In this document: piece after piece, positions 45,288 through 55,024 of the stretch
Numbering within the stretch: the stretch's first letter is position 1
How the letters are laid out: the number at the start of each line of letters is the position of its first letter
Source of the DNA: Veillonella nakazawae
GTDB lineage: Bacteria; Bacillota; Negativicutes; Veillonellales; Veillonellaceae
Assembly (NCBI RefSeq): GCF_013393365.1
Contig: NZ_AP022321.1
Location: forward strand, 1,212,001 to 1,276,000
Direction: 5' to 3'
DNA length: 64,000 bases
The notes under the pieces: generated by a model
What the model was told of the DNA's origin: nothing
The model's database searches: none
Seen by the model: the letters and a program-made list of their open reading frames with translations, nothing else
Position numbers and translations under genes: made by a program

Positions 45288-47438
45288 TTAGATATGCATT
45301 ACACGATCTTTGATTTCTTTCGTACGGCCTTCATTCCAGAAGTTCTCACCCAAATAACCACAAGTACGACGAATAACAGTTAATTTATCACGGTTTGTGT
45401 TATGGCAACGAGGACATTCCCACTCATTATTTTCATTGACCTTAATTTCACCATCAAAACCACATTCGTGACAGTAGTCAGACTTGGTATTAAATTCAGC
45501 ATAAGAAATATGGTCATAAATATATTGAATCATAGTTAAAACGGCTGGAATATTATTAGTCATATTTGGAATTTCTGCATAGGAGATACAACCACCAGTT
45601 GACTTCTTTTGGAATTCAGATTCAAAATTAAACTTATCAAATACATTGATTTCTTCACGAACATTAACGTGATAACTATTAGTGTAATACCCTTTATCAG
45701 TAATATCTTCAATTACACCAAAGCGAGCACGATCGAGAGAAGAGAATCGATTTGTTAAGCTTTCAGCAGGTGTACCATATAAACCAAAGCCAAGATTATG
45801 TTTATCATGCCATAGATTGATGGCATCATTTAAACGATCCATAATTTTCATGGCGAATACACGCCCTTTTTCACCTGTGTTAGACTGACCAGTAATCAAT
45901 CGAGTTGCTTCATAAATACCGATGTAGCCAAGAGAAATTGTTGCATAACCACCAGTAAGGAAGCGAGCGATTTTCTCTCCTTTTTTTAGGCGCGCAATAG
46001 CACCGTGTTGCCAATGAATTGGCGATACATCACTTACTACATCCTTTAATAAGTTGTAACGTAATAGTAATGCTTTTTCCGCTAATTCAAGACGTTTATC
46101 TAAAATTTCAAAGAATCTTTCTTCACTACCGCGAGCTAAGATACCAATTTGAGGTAAGTTCAAACTTACAACGCCCATATTAAAACGACCATCAAACTTA
46201 TAGTTCCCCTTTTCATCCTTCCAAGGAGATAAGAAAGAACGACATCCCATTGGGCTAAATACATTACCTTCATAGTTTTCCTTCATCTTCTTAGCGGAAA
46301 TGTAATCTGGATACATGCGTTTAGCCGTACATTGTGCAGCAAGTTCAGTTAAATAGTAATATGGACTATCAGGCGTTACATTATGTTCATCAAGAACATA
46401 AATCAATTTAGGAAATGCTGGCGTAATATATACATCAGCTTCATTTTTTACACCCTTAATGCGTTGTCGTAAAATCTCTTCTGTAATGAGAGCAGCCTCT
46501 TTAGCGTATTCATAATCAGGTTTAAAATACATGAACAACGTAACAAATGGAGATTGACCATTTGTAGTCATCAATGTATTGATTTGATATTGGATAGTTT
46601 GGATGCCATCCTTAACCTCTTTACGCGTACGTTTCCACGCAATTTCACGAGCCTTTTCCATATTTGGTTCCATCCCGTAAATCTCAACTTGTTCTTCAAT
46701 AACATTGTTAAGGATTTTTTCGTAAGATTTACGTACGAATGGCGCCAAAATGCGATCAATACCATTAATACTTTGACCGCCATATTGCCCAGATGCAACT
46801 TGAGCAATAATTTGTGTTGTCACCGTACATGCAACCTGGAATGATTTAGGTGTATCAATCTTCTTACCATTGATAACTGTACCATTTGTAAGCATATCTT
46901 CCAAATTGATTAAGCAACAATTAAACATAGGCTGGATAATGTAATCCATATCATGGAAGTGAATGGCACCACTATCATGGGCCTCTAAAATATCTGTAGG
47001 AATTAACTTACGACGCGCGATATCCTTAGATACTTCACCGGCAATTAAATCACGTTGTGTAGATACAATCGCAGCATCCTTATTAGAGTTTTCGTCGAGA
47101 ACGCTAACATTACTACGGTCTAATAAACCAATTACATCATCATCTGTAGTATTTTGACGACGTTTAAAAGCTTGCACAGCTTTGTAACCTTCATAGGCAC
47201 GTGCCGTTGCAGGATTATGATACTCAATCAACTTATAATACACTTGATCTTCAATAGCATAAATTGTCATGTCCTTTTGGAGCTTTGTAGCATATTCTTC
47301 AATTTCATCAGCGATACGCTGTGCCAACCCCTCTTCGTACAACCCTGTACTACTATGCTCGGCTTTTTCTATAGCCAAAGCAATTTTGTTTTTGTCGAAA
47401 GGTACCTTTGTACCATCCCGTTTAATGACCTGCAACAT
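45288..47438 (-). CDS. nrdD: Anaerobic ribonucleoside-triphosphate reductase
   Basis: 716 residues. An ATP-cone (about 1-90, VIKRDGTKVPFDKNKIALAIEKAE) is followed by the class III catalytic barrel (CCLINLEDML, HDSGAIHFHDMDY). A zinc ribbon (CHECGF...CPRCHN) and the glycyl radical loop RRTCGYLGENFWNEGR lie at the end. It makes dNTPs without oxygen. The upstream region has a promoter with two NrdR-like boxes. Confidence 0.97.
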   Translation of the reverse strand: MLQVIKRDGTKVPFDKNKIALAIEKAEHSSTGLYEEGLAQRIADEIEEYATKLQKDMTIYAIEDQVYYKLIEYHNPATARAYEGYKAVQAFKRRQNTTDDDVIGLLDRSNVSVLDENSNKDAAIVSTQRDLIAGEVSKDIARRKLIPTDILEAHDSGAIHFHDMDYIIQPMFNCCLINLEDMLTNGTVINGKKIDTPKSFQVACTVTTQIIAQVASGQYGGQSINGIDRILAPFVRKSYEKILNNVIEEQVEIYGMEPNMEKAREIAWKRTRKEVKDGIQTIQYQINTLMTTNGQSPFVTLFMYFKPDYEYAKEAALITEEILRQRIKGVKNEADVYITPAFPKLIYVLDEHNVTPDSPYYYLTELAAQCTAKRMYPDYISAKKMKENYEGNVFSPMGCRSFLSPWKDEKGNYKFDGRFNMGVVSLNLPQIGILARGSEERFFEILDKRLELAEKALLLRYNLLKDVVSDVSPIHWQHGAIARLKKGEKIARFLTGGYATISLGYIGIYEATRLITGQSNTGEKGRVFAMKIMDRLNDAINLWHDKHNLGFGLYGTPAESLTNRFSSLDRARFGVIEDITDKGYYTNSYHVNVREEINVFDKFNFESEFQKKSTGGCISYAEIPNMTNNIPAVLTMIQYIYDHISYAEFNTKSDYCHECGFDGEIKVNENNEWECPRCHNTNRDKLTVIRRTCGYLGENFWNEGRTKEIKDRVMHI

Positions 47439-47490
47439 ATTGGCAACCTCCCCATTTTGTTACCGCTGAAATATATGTTATGACAAAGAA

Positions 47491-47514
47491 AAAAGTATGG
47501 TATACCATACTTTT
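47491..47514. repeat. 24-bp perfect palindrome in the nrdD leader
   Basis: Arms AAAAGTATGGTA and its complement TACCATACTTTT join with no spacer, about 55 bases before the nrdD ATG on the transcribed leader. It could be a stem-loop in the mRNA or a dimeric operator. Confidence 0.7.
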
Positions 47515-47576
47515 ATAAATTTATATGTAAAAATGTAAAGAATTATTAGTAAACTCTCTATTTTTACCGCTAACTC

Positions 47577-47605
47577 AGTATACTATATATGGTGGTTGTT
47601 TTCAA
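47577..47605 (-). promoter_or_regulatory. nrdD: Sigma70-type promoter of nrdD
   Basis: Minus-strand TTGAAA (47600-47605), 17-base spacer, TATACT (47577-47582). The start would be near 47570, giving a leader of about 130 bases. Confidence 0.65.
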
Positions 47606-47627
47606 GAACAAATACTATATAAAGTAA
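47580..47627. promoter_or_regulatory. nrdD: Pair of NrdR-box-like sites at the nrdD promoter
   Basis: Plus-strand ATACTATATATGGTGG (47580-47595) and ATACTATATAAAGTAA (47612-47627) match the NrdR consensus (aCaCwAtATaTwGtGt on either strand) at about 13 and 12 of 16 positions. They start 32 bp apart, the three-turn spacing usual for NrdR. The first overlaps the -10 and spacer; the second is upstream of the -35. Confidence 0.6.
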
Positions 47628-47678
47628 AAATAGGCTCTTTCAGCCATGCTAATATAGCATGAATAAAAGAACCTATTT
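47628..47678 (-). terminator. Terminator after the CpsB-like gene
   Basis: Arms AAATAGGCTCTTT and AAAGAACCTATTT (one mismatch) enclose an inner ATGCT/AGCAT pair. The minus strand continues TTACTTTATATAG. It abuts the second NrdR-like box. Confidence 0.7.
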
Positions 47679-47681
47679 AAA

Positions 47682-48485
47682 TTATAATGTAAACCCAAAT
47701 AGACGAGTCAAGAAGTTAGATTTTTGACCTACCCAACTAGAAGGAACAGTAGGATAGAATGTGCGATCAGCTAAAAGATCGCGCTCATTGAGATGAATAT
47801 TTGGCAACAAATCTTTTTTGTATGTACTGTCTAATTTAGAAATAGCTTCTACATACCCTTGATGCGCTTGTACATCACTTTCATTACAATAACCAGTGCC
47901 AAAGAAGTGAATTAATCCATTACGATATAATTCGATCGCTCTATGATAATTAGCATTACTATGATTAAAGGATGCCATGTTACATTGAATTAAAATCCCT
48001 TTATCTACCCATTCCAATAGCTGTTCTGGTTTTGTAAATAATTGGCGATGCGTTTCTACTTCACTAATGATAGGAACAATGCCCATATCTAGTAAGCTTA
48101 GCAACCATGCATTAATATGGTGAACCTTACTATTTTCAGGTAATGCTACTAACATAAAATGGCTATTCCCCAACAAATACTGATTGCGATGAGCAACGAT
48201 ATATTCAACCATTTCATCACAAAGTAAAACGCGAGCACCACTGTGAATAGTAACATCTACTTGTTGCTCACCTACTGCAAGTTTTACATCATTCAATGTT
48301 GTTTCCATTTCATCCCAAGTATTCATATCCATAGATACTATTACATCAGGTGTACTGAAAATATCTGTAATTCCTTGTTCAGCCAAAGATTTTATCATTT
48401 TTACTGATTCTGCCATTGTTTGTGGCCCTTGAGGCCCTAACACAGCTGGCAAAATGCAACCATGTAAGTCAACCACGCGATTCAT
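47682..48485 (-). CDS. CpsB/YwqE-like PHP protein with metal ligands lost (pseudo-phosphatase)
   Basis: 267 residues aligning end to end with CpsB/CapC tyrosine phosphatases, which dephosphorylate BY-kinases using a three-metal PHP site. Most ligands are replaced: H-x-H reads HGC, T-P-H/T-S-H reads TPD, G-A-E reads GAR, A-H-x-E-R-Y reads SEVETH, and S-D-x-H-N reads GTGYCN. Length, hydrophobic core and the D-M-G/Q-N segments persist, so the fold is probably kept. It may bind or regulate rather than hydrolyse. It lies at the distal end of the polysaccharide locus, after VanZ and its terminator. Confidence 0.7.
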   Translation of the reverse strand: MNRVVDLHGCILPAVLGPQGPQTMAESVKMIKSLAEQGITDIFSTPDVIVSMDMNTWDEMETTLNDVKLAVGEQQVDVTIHSGARVLLCDEMVEYIVAHRNQYLLGNSHFMLVALPENSKVHHINAWLLSLLDMGIVPIISEVETHRQLFTKPEQLLEWVDKGILIQCNMASFNHSNANYHRAIELYRNGLIHFFGTGYCNESDVQAHQGYVEAISKLDSTYKKDLLPNIHLNERDLLADRTFYPTVPSSWVGQKSNFLTRLFGFTL

Positions 48486-48685
48486 ATTCTTTCCCTTCTA
48501 CTTACGATAACCCCTTATAGATATCGTTCTCTTTATAAATTTCATGTTGTTCTCATTTATTTTTCATTTTCTATTCATGATTATATCAAGGGAAAAGTAG
48601 CTTGTATAGTGATTTTTATATAAAAATAGATAAATTATAATGTGTTTATTTAATATATTATTTATATTTTCATATTATCTTCATT

Positions 48686-48724
48686 AAAAATACCTCATAA
48701 TCACTAAGATTATGAGGTATTTTT
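48686..48724. terminator. Strong terminator after the VanZ-like gene
   Basis: Perfect 17-bp stem (48686-48702 with 48708-48724) and a 5-base loop; the arms start with AAAAAT and end with ATTTTT, so it can end transcription both ways. It separates the polysaccharide operon from the CpsB-like gene. Confidence 0.88.
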
Positions 48725-48749
48725 CACTCATCTGTATATTATTAACAAT

Positions 48750-49196
48750 TTAATTTTTAAATGTACTTCTCTTATACCTGATATAATAGACTAATTTTAC
48801 CACTAAAATACCAATAAAAATACCTACTGTATCGATCAAAATATCAGAAAACTGAGAGCTACGACCTGGTGAGAATAATTGTATAAATTCATCAAGACAA
48901 GCTATCAACATTCCTAAACCTATCGTTTTTATTACTGTACCATATTTAATATATCGACGTAGAATCGCATATAAAACACTACCAAGGATTGTAAACTCTG
49001 TGAGATGAGCTAATTTTCGAACAATCCTATTCAAGATCCATATATTTCCATGAAAGCCTAATTTATTTGCTATAGGAGTCAAAGTCTCTGCAAAAAGCAA
49101 ACTAAATCCATCTGATGATCCACCATTCTGCATCGAATTATCCCATATAAAAAATACTATTAGCCCTAACAGGATATATAGTATCCAACGTTTCAT
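48750..49196 (-). CDS. VanZ-like membrane protein
   Basis: 148 residues with four membrane helices. It has the family motifs RKLAHLTEFTILGSVLYAIL (about 60-80) and DEFIQLFSPGRSSQFSDILIDTVG (about 100-125). VanZ-like proteins are common at the ends of surface-polysaccharide operons; a biochemical role is not established. Last gene before the terminator at 48686. Confidence 0.85.
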   Translation of the reverse strand: MKRWILYILLGLIVFFIWDNSMQNGGSSDGFSLLFAETLTPIANKLGFHGNIWILNRIVRKLAHLTEFTILGSVLYAILRRYIKYGTVIKTIGLGMLIACLDEFIQLFSPGRSSQFSDILIDTVGIFIGILVVKLVYYIRYKRSTFKN

Positions 49197-49232
49197 AGTA
49201 CTCTCCTAAACGCCATAATGCATATACTCATA

Positions 49233-50399
49233 TTAATCGCGGTCAAAAATGTCTCTTGTGTAAACTTTATCCTTCACATCCTCTAAACTCTTATCCCAAC
49301 GGTTAGCTACTATGACATCACTAACACGTTTAAAGTCTTCAAAGTTACGAATCACAGGAGAATTAAAGAAGTCTTCTGCATCAAGAGTCGGTTCATAAAC
49401 AACTACTGCAATCCCCTTAGCTTTGATTCGTTTCATTACACCTTGGATCGCAGATGCTCTAAAGTTATCAGAGTTCATTTTCATAGTCAAGCGATAGATG
49501 CCAACAATTTTTGGGTTCTTTCCTATAATAACATCTGCTATGTGATCCTTGCGAGTTCTATTAGCATCAACAATAGCAGAAATCAAATTTTGCGGAACAT
49601 CATTATAGTTGGCTAATAATTGCTTAGTATCTTTTGGTAAGCAATAACCGCCATAACCAAAGGATGGATTATTATAGAAATCGCCTATACGAGGATCTAA
49701 ACAAACACCATTAATAATCTGGCTTGTACTAAGACCACGAACTTCGGCATAAGAATCCAACTCATTAAAGTAAGCAACACGCAATGCTAAATAAGTATTA
49801 GCAAATAATTTAATAGCTTCTGCTTCCGTAGAATCCGTATATAATTGAGGCACATTTTCTTTGATGGCACCATCAGCTAATAGTTGACCAAAGCAACGAG
49901 CTCTTTTAGAGTCTTCTCCTACCACAATACGGGAAGGATGTAAATTATCATATAAAGCTTTACCTTCACGTAAGAACTCTGGAGAGAAAATCAAGTTCTC
50001 CGTGTCGAATTCTTTACGCATTTGAGCTGTATATCCAACTGGTACTGTTGACTTGATAACCATAACAGCATCTGGATTGATATCTAATACTGTTTTGATA
50101 ACTTGCTCTACAGAAGATGTGTCAAAGAAATTCTTTTGAGGATCATAATTAGTAGGGGTTGAAATAATAACATAATCAGCACCTGTAAAAGCCTCTACAG
50201 GATCCAAGGTAGCTTTAAAGTTTAATTTTTTAGTAGCCAAATACTCTTGCAATTCTGCATCTACAATAGGTGACTCTTTGCGATTTAACATTTCTACCTT
50301 TTCAGGAATAATATCGAGGGCTACTACTTCATTATGTTGTGCTAATAAAACACCATTTGAAAGGCCTACATAGCCGGTCCCAGCAATTGCAATCTTCAT
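49233..50399 (-). CDS. ugd: UDP-glucose 6-dehydrogenase
   Basis: 388 residues: NAD-binding [16 protein letters not shown] at the start, the substrate loop [12 protein letters not shown], catalytic cysteine in [14 protein letters not shown] (about 250) and a C-terminal UDP-binding domain. It oxidises UDP-glucose to UDP-glucuronate. The next gene upstream encodes the matching 4-epimerase, so the pair should make UDP-galacturonate. Confidence 0.93.
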   Translation of the reverse strand: MKIAIAGTGYVGLSNGVLLAQHNEVVALDIIPEKVEMLNRKESPIVDAELQEYLATKKLNFKATLDPVEAFTGADYVIISTPTNYDPQKNFFDTSSVEQVIKTVLDINPDAVMVIKSTVPVGYTAQMRKEFDTENLIFSPEFLREGKALYDNLHPSRIVVGEDSKRARCFGQLLADGAIKENVPQLYTDSTEAEAIKLFANTYLALRVAYFNELDSYAEVRGLSTSQIINGVCLDPRIGDFYNNPSFGYGGYCLPKDTKQLLANYNDVPQNLISAIVDANRTRKDHIADVIIGKNPKIVGIYRLTMKMNSDNFRASAIQGVMKRIKAKGIAVVVYEPTLDAEDFFNSPVIRNFEDFKRVSDVIVANRWDKSLEDVKDKVYTRDIFDRD

Positions 50400-51497
50400 T
50401 TATTTGCCCTCCGTCATATAAAACTCTTTATACCATATAGCAAATTTCCGTAACCCTTCGCGTAAAGATGTATTCGGCTTGAATCCAAAATCTTCTTCTA
50501 GAGCACTTGTATCTGCATAAGTGACAGGTACATCACCGGGTTGCATTGCCACTAATTCTTTATGGTTTTCAAAATTGTAATCTTCTGGTAATACACCAGC
50601 AGAAACTAATTCCTCTGAAAGAATACGTACAAAATCGAGGAGATTTTCAGGATGACTATTACCAATATTATAAATAGCATACGGTGGCACTGGTAACCCA
50701 TCAGCACCATTACGACGCTCTGGTGCTGCGCACATAACCTTAGATACGCCTTCTACAATATCATCGATATAGGTAAAGTCACGTTTACAATTACCATAGT
50801 TAAAGATTTTTATGGTACCGCCACTACGCAATGTATTAGTAAAACCAAAGTATGCCATATCAGGACGCCCTGCAGGACCATATACAGTGAAGAAACGAAG
50901 TCCTGTACTAGGAATGTTATATAACTTGGCATAAGAATAAGCCAATAACTCATTTGATTTTTTAGTAGCCGCATACAGAGAAACTGGGTTATCTACTTTA
51001 TGATCTGTAGAGTATGGAATTTGTTTATTCGCTCCATATACAGAAGACGATGATGCATAAACTAAATGCTCTACTCCACTTTCACCGTTATCATAAGAAT
51101 GACGACAAGCCTCTAATATATTGTAAAAGCCAATAATATTAGACTCAATATAAGCATCAGGATTCGTAATAGAATAACGCACACCCGCCTGTGCTGCTAA
51201 ATTAACAACAACACGTGGTTTATAGGTAGAGAAAATTTCTTCAATAAAGGTTTTATCTGCAATATTCCCTTTTTTAAATATCCACGTATTTTTATTATCT
51301 TTGCTCATCTCATCAATTTGTTGCAATCGATAATCTTTTAAGGCCACGTCATAGTAATCATTAACAGAATCTATGCCGATAATTTGAGTTCCTTCTGCTT
51401 CAGATAACAGGGACATAACAAGATTAGCCCCTACAAATCCAGCGGCTCCCGTTACTAGGATCACCGTGTTGTTTAAGTCTACATTTTTTGAAAGCAT
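50400..51497 (-). CDS. UDP-glucuronate 4-epimerase-like NAD-dependent epimerase
   Basis: 365 residues from the ATG at 51497 (AAAGGAG upstream). Short-chain-dehydrogenase fold: TGAAGFVGANLVMSL, SSSSVYGANKQIPY, YAATKKSNE (Y-x3-K) and RFFTVYGPAGRPDMAYF. The GRPDMA-type motif is characteristic of UDP-glucuronate 4-epimerases. Adjacent to ugd. Confidence 0.88.
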   Translation of the reverse strand: MLSKNVDLNNTVILVTGAAGFVGANLVMSLLSEAEGTQIIGIDSVNDYYDVALKDYRLQQIDEMSKDNKNTWIFKKGNIADKTFIEEIFSTYKPRVVVNLAAQAGVRYSITNPDAYIESNIIGFYNILEACRHSYDNGESGVEHLVYASSSSVYGANKQIPYSTDHKVDNPVSLYAATKKSNELLAYSYAKLYNIPSTGLRFFTVYGPAGRPDMAYFGFTNTLRSGGTIKIFNYGNCKRDFTYIDDIVEGVSKVMCAAPERRNGADGLPVPPYAIYNIGNSHPENLLDFVRILSEELVSAGVLPEDYNFENHKELVAMQPGDVPVTYADTSALEEDFGFKPNTSLREGLRKFAIWYKEFYMTEGK

Positions 51498-51523
51498 ATG
51501 TACTCCTTTCATAGTTCTGTTAA

Positions 51524-52975
51524 TTATGAGCGTCTTACTTTACTTAATACTTTATCAATGCCAGAAGTAATAATGGCACGCTCAGATGGAACAATACATA
51601 ATATAGCCACATATAGCACCACGCATAAGATCATACAAGCTATAGTCCACCATACCGCATCATATAAATGTAAAATACTATATGCAAGAGCACCAACAAT
51701 AGATGCAGTAATTAGATATACACCTATATTAGTAATCACTCGAAGGGCACTCATATGTATAAATAATGCTAAGAAAATCATGGCAACCATTAACATTTCC
51801 ATGCGTACTATTGAACGAGCATAGACAAATGTACTAAAGTCATACTGAATACAAATATAAATTACCGGTATTAATACAACTAAATGTAATATTTGAGTCC
51901 AGAATGATAAATTAGGAACTCCTTTTGCACGGAATACTTCAGAAATCAAATTCGCTGTTACTGTCATAATAGCGGAACTCAAGGCCCAAGATCCCAATAC
52001 AATACCTGCTAACTTCCATTGTGGTCCCAATAAGAGATCAACAACAAAGTCTTGGAATACAAACAAGCCTATCCCTATAGGTACTAAAAAAAGAGCCATA
52101 TAGCGTTGGAAGGTAAAGAATGTATTTGAGAATGCCTGTTCATCCTGTTGAACTCGACTTAAAGCGGCAAATAATACAGGCGCTAAAGATGAAGTAGCCA
52201 TGGCCATAACAGTTGTAACAATAGCCATAGGCATTTTGTATATCCCTAAATAATAGGCATCTAAAAAGCGACTAATAATGAAGGTATCCACCCATGCAGT
52301 AAGCCAAATAGAAAATGCTTCAGCCAATGACCATGCACTATAACTAAACATGTTCATAAAGACGCGAGAACTAAAGAAGAGGTGGATTTGATTTTTCCTA
52401 CTCTTCAATAAGGCCAAAGCCGTAAATAACTGAGCCCCTAACATACCAGCGATTAAAGACCAATAGTCATATCCCATGAGCGCCATAGGTATGGATATCA
52501 ATATAGGAGTCAGAATTGTGATGAGCCGAATATTAAGAAGAAACTTAAAGTTAAAGTCCCGTCTATACAATGCCATTTGTACACTACTGAAAGCAGAGAG
52601 CGGAATCATGGCCCCCATTATGGCCAACGGTATGCCTAAGCCATCATTTCCAACTAATACGGCCAATTCATCACGACCGACTATAATAGCCCCCCACAAG
52701 AGTAAAGATAGAACTAAGTTAGCAATAAAAGCTACATCTGTAGCCTCCTGTTTTTCTTTATCACTTTGAAACTCGTGCTGTACAAGAAATTTTTGGAATC
52801 CCGCATCAGCTAGCATTTCTGCAAAGGATATAACCATCATAATTGTTGCCAATATCCCAAATGCCGTAGGTGCTAGCATATGGGCCAATATTATATTTGT
52901 TAGTGGTGTAATAAGCTTTGCTAAAACCTCTGTTATGACAGACCATTTAGCAGCAGCTACTATTTTTGTATCCAT
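51524..52975 (-). CDS. Wzx-type polysaccharide flippase
   Basis: 483 residues with about 14 hydrophobic segments, of the MVF/MOP polysaccharide_synt family (start KWSVITEVLAKLITPLTNIILAHMLAP, with GILATIMMVISFAEMLADAGF). It would flip lipid-linked repeat units across the inner membrane. It shares a base with the stop/start of the CapA-like gene. Confidence 0.9.
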   Translation of the reverse strand: MDTKIVAAAKWSVITEVLAKLITPLTNIILAHMLAPTAFGILATIMMVISFAEMLADAGFQKFLVQHEFQSDKEKQEATDVAFIANLVLSLLLWGAIIVGRDELAVLVGNDGLGIPLAIMGAMIPLSAFSSVQMALYRRDFNFKFLLNIRLITILTPILISIPMALMGYDYWSLIAGMLGAQLFTALALLKSRKNQIHLFFSSRVFMNMFSYSAWSLAEAFSIWLTAWVDTFIISRFLDAYYLGIYKMPMAIVTTVMAMATSSLAPVLFAALSRVQQDEQAFSNTFFTFQRYMALFLVPIGIGLFVFQDFVVDLLLGPQWKLAGIVLGSWALSSAIMTVTANLISEVFRAKGVPNLSFWTQILHLVVLIPVIYICIQYDFSTFVYARSIVRMEMLMVAMIFLALFIHMSALRVITNIGVYLITASIVGALAYSILHLYDAVWWTIACMILCVVLYVAILCIVPSERAIITSGIDKVLSKVRRS

Positions 52976-54114
52976 TATTTTTTATTGATATTCTTAATGC
53001 CCCGCAAGAATAATTCATGGTGAGCTTCACATTCCAAGTAATTTTGAATTGCTAAATAACTTGTTTTTCCTAAAATAAGTTGCATTAATTTTCGTCCAAA
53101 TAATCCATTTATTGCGCGGATAATAAAAGATCTACCTAAAAATTCACGCAAATATCGCTTTACATGAGTATCAGCAAAATCCTTATATGCTTGAGCAACA
53201 AAATGAGCATCTCTAATGTTTTCACTTCGCTTTTTATATTCCGTCAATGTTTCAATGGCTTCTGATTCAGTAGCCAAACGGGTGCCCCTTTCGGTACCAC
53301 GAATTGGCACTTCAGATACAACAAAGGTATCCTTTGTAGCCTCTACACTGATTAATAAGGAATCTTTTACAAACTCCTTATGATGTATATAGGATTCAGA
53401 GTTAAAGATAAAGTTACCTTGGCCATAAATAATAATCCCCTTACCATAGTCCTCACGAGAACCTATACAATGACTATGTTGGCAAATTACAAGGTCTGCC
53501 CCTTTATCAACAAATTTTCTGCAATATCTTTGTAACATTGGCGATGGATAGCGATAAAACTCCTTCCCACCATGATATAGGACGATAACATAATCACAAG
53601 TTTTCTTTAAAGCTTCTACATCATCAAAGCTCTCTAATACATCAAATGGATTAGCCCCCATTGTATGACAAGAAGCAACGGTAAACTCATGTTCTGCACA
53701 TAGGTAAAATCCTATACGTATACCTTCTTTTTCAAAGATAAATGGCTTTTTAGCTGCTTTTACATTAGCACCAGCACCTGCATTTTTAATATCATGCTTT
53801 TTTAATAACTCCAGTGTAGTAGTTAATCCTTCTACACCATGATCTAAGGAGTGATTATTAGCCAATGTTAAAAATATAGGCTCTAAAGCCTTATAACCAT
53901 AGATTGTTTTTGTAGGAGACTTTAAATTATTACCAAATTTATTAATCGGAGTAGATGCATCTGTTAAAGGCACCTCTAAATTAAATACATTTAAATCAGA
54001 TTCCTTTAGAAGTCCCAGTAACTCCTTACCAACCAAAGCCTCTCCATTACCAGATTCAAATAATTCTCTATTTATATCCGTTGGGACAAAATCAGCCCCG
54101 ATGTACAGTTTCAA
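52975..54114 (-). CDS. CapA-family metallophosphatase-like protein
   Basis: 379 residues from a TTG at 54114 (GGGAGAG 10 bases upstream), giving a start of KLYIGADFVPT; an ATG at 54138 is the alternative but has no ribosome site. CapA/PgsA fold: ESDLNVFNLEVPLTDA, TLANNHSLDHGVEG, VLYHGGKEF, CQHSHCIGSREDYGKG and YGQGNFIF. No signal peptide is visible, so it may be cytoplasmic, unlike classical CapA. Homologs take part in poly-glutamate capsule or polysaccharide modification. Confidence 0.85.
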   Translation of the reverse strand: MKLYIGADFVPTDINRELFESGNGEALVGKELLGLLKESDLNVFNLEVPLTDASTPINKFGNNLKSPTKTIYGYKALEPIFLTLANNHSLDHGVEGLTTTLELLKKHDIKNAGAGANVKAAKKPFIFEKEGIRIGFYLCAEHEFTVASCHTMGANPFDVLESFDDVEALKKTCDYVIVLYHGGKEFYRYPSPMLQRYCRKFVDKGADLVICQHSHCIGSREDYGKGIIIYGQGNFIFNSESYIHHKEFVKDSLLISVEATKDTFVVSEVPIRGTERGTRLATESEAIETLTEYKKRSENIRDAHFVAQAYKDFADTHVKRYLREFLGRSFIIRAINGLFGRKLMQLILGKTSYLAIQNYLECEAHHELFLRGIKNINKK

Positions 54115-55024
54115 GGTGTAACCACTCTCCCAATTCATAATCTTTTGTCATAGGACGAAACTTTTCGAATCCTGCACCCGGGAAGAACGTTAACTCTCCA
54201 ATATAAAGTCGTCCCTTTATTTCATAGAAATCAACACGTAAAAACGGACAGTCTTTACTAAGTTCAGTAGCCAATCTTAGCATTTCTTCATATGTTTCAG
54301 GCCTTGTGAACTCAGTTGATACCGGCGGATAATGTCCAAAATGAATGCCCATAGGATTCCAATCGATATCGTAAAAATTCATACGCGTTCCTGTTTTAGA
54401 AAAGCGGTTAGAACATACTACAGTCAATTTTGGTTTGCCATGAAAACAATACATTTTATAATCTAAGATTTCATTGCTACCTAGCTCAGATAAATATTCC
54501 TCTGCTATAATCCGACGAGGAACATCTTTATAAGGCCACTCTCTGGCTATACGCGAATAATCCCGTTGTAAGGATGCACTTAATTTAGCTTTAGCAGCTT
54601 CTCGATCAAGGGATGACTTATCTTTACAAATAACGATGCCCCCACTATCATGTGTACATTTCAAAACAAATTGATTAGGTAATGCATCAAAGTCTATATC
54701 CTCTACAGAATCCCAAACAGCAAGTGTGCGAATTATATATTGTTCACCCACCCGTTGAGCAATAAAGTTCTTAACTTCATGTTTATCAACCATTACAGTT
54801 TGTATAGGGTCTCTGTAATTAACCTTTAGCCATTGTAACTTTTCGCTAAAAGTTTTAGGATTCTCTAAATCTAGAGGATAGCCCATGTATTTTGGGAATA
54901 CTTTCTTTAAAAACTCTTCATCAGATAAAGAATCATAATAACCTAATTTGATTAATACTCTTGTGCGATAGTAAGGTTTTGTTAAAAAGGACATGCCAAC
55001 TTTACATAACTTGCTGAGCTTCAT
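54092..55024 (-). CDS. TupA-like ATP-grasp protein
   Basis: 310 residues matching the TupA-like ATP-grasp family: KTFSEKLQWLKVNYRDP, MVDKHEVKNFIAQRVGEQYIIRTL, FVLKCTHDSGGIVICKDK, RIIAEEYL and DYKMYCFHGKPKLT, with the acidic end FLRVDFYEIKGRLYIGELTFFPGAG (metal and ATP site). Related enzymes add amino acids or similar groups to uronic-acid polymers. Here the Ugd-epimerase pair could supply such uronates, which fits an amide-modified polysaccharide. Substrate unproved. Confidence 0.85.
   Translation of the reverse strand: MKLSKLCKVGMSFLTKPYYRTRVLIKLGYYDSLSDEEFLKKVFPKYMGYPLDLENPKTFSEKLQWLKVNYRDPIQTVMVDKHEVKNFIAQRVGEQYIIRTLAVWDSVEDIDFDALPNQFVLKCTHDSGGIVICKDKSSLDREAAKAKLSASLQRDYSRIAREWPYKDVPRRIIAEEYLSELGSNEILDYKMYCFHGKPKLTVVCSNRFSKTGTRMNFYDIDWNPMGIHFGHYPPVSTEFTRPETYEEMLRLATELSKDCPFLRVDFYEIKGRLYIGELTFFPGAGFEKFRPMTKDYELGEWLHLETVHRG

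Noticed and set aside
47491..47514. Palindrome before nrdD read as a rho-independent terminator
   Set aside because: It lies inside the nrdD leader with no T-tract on the minus strand, and the NrdR-like promoter directly precedes it, so termination there is not supported.
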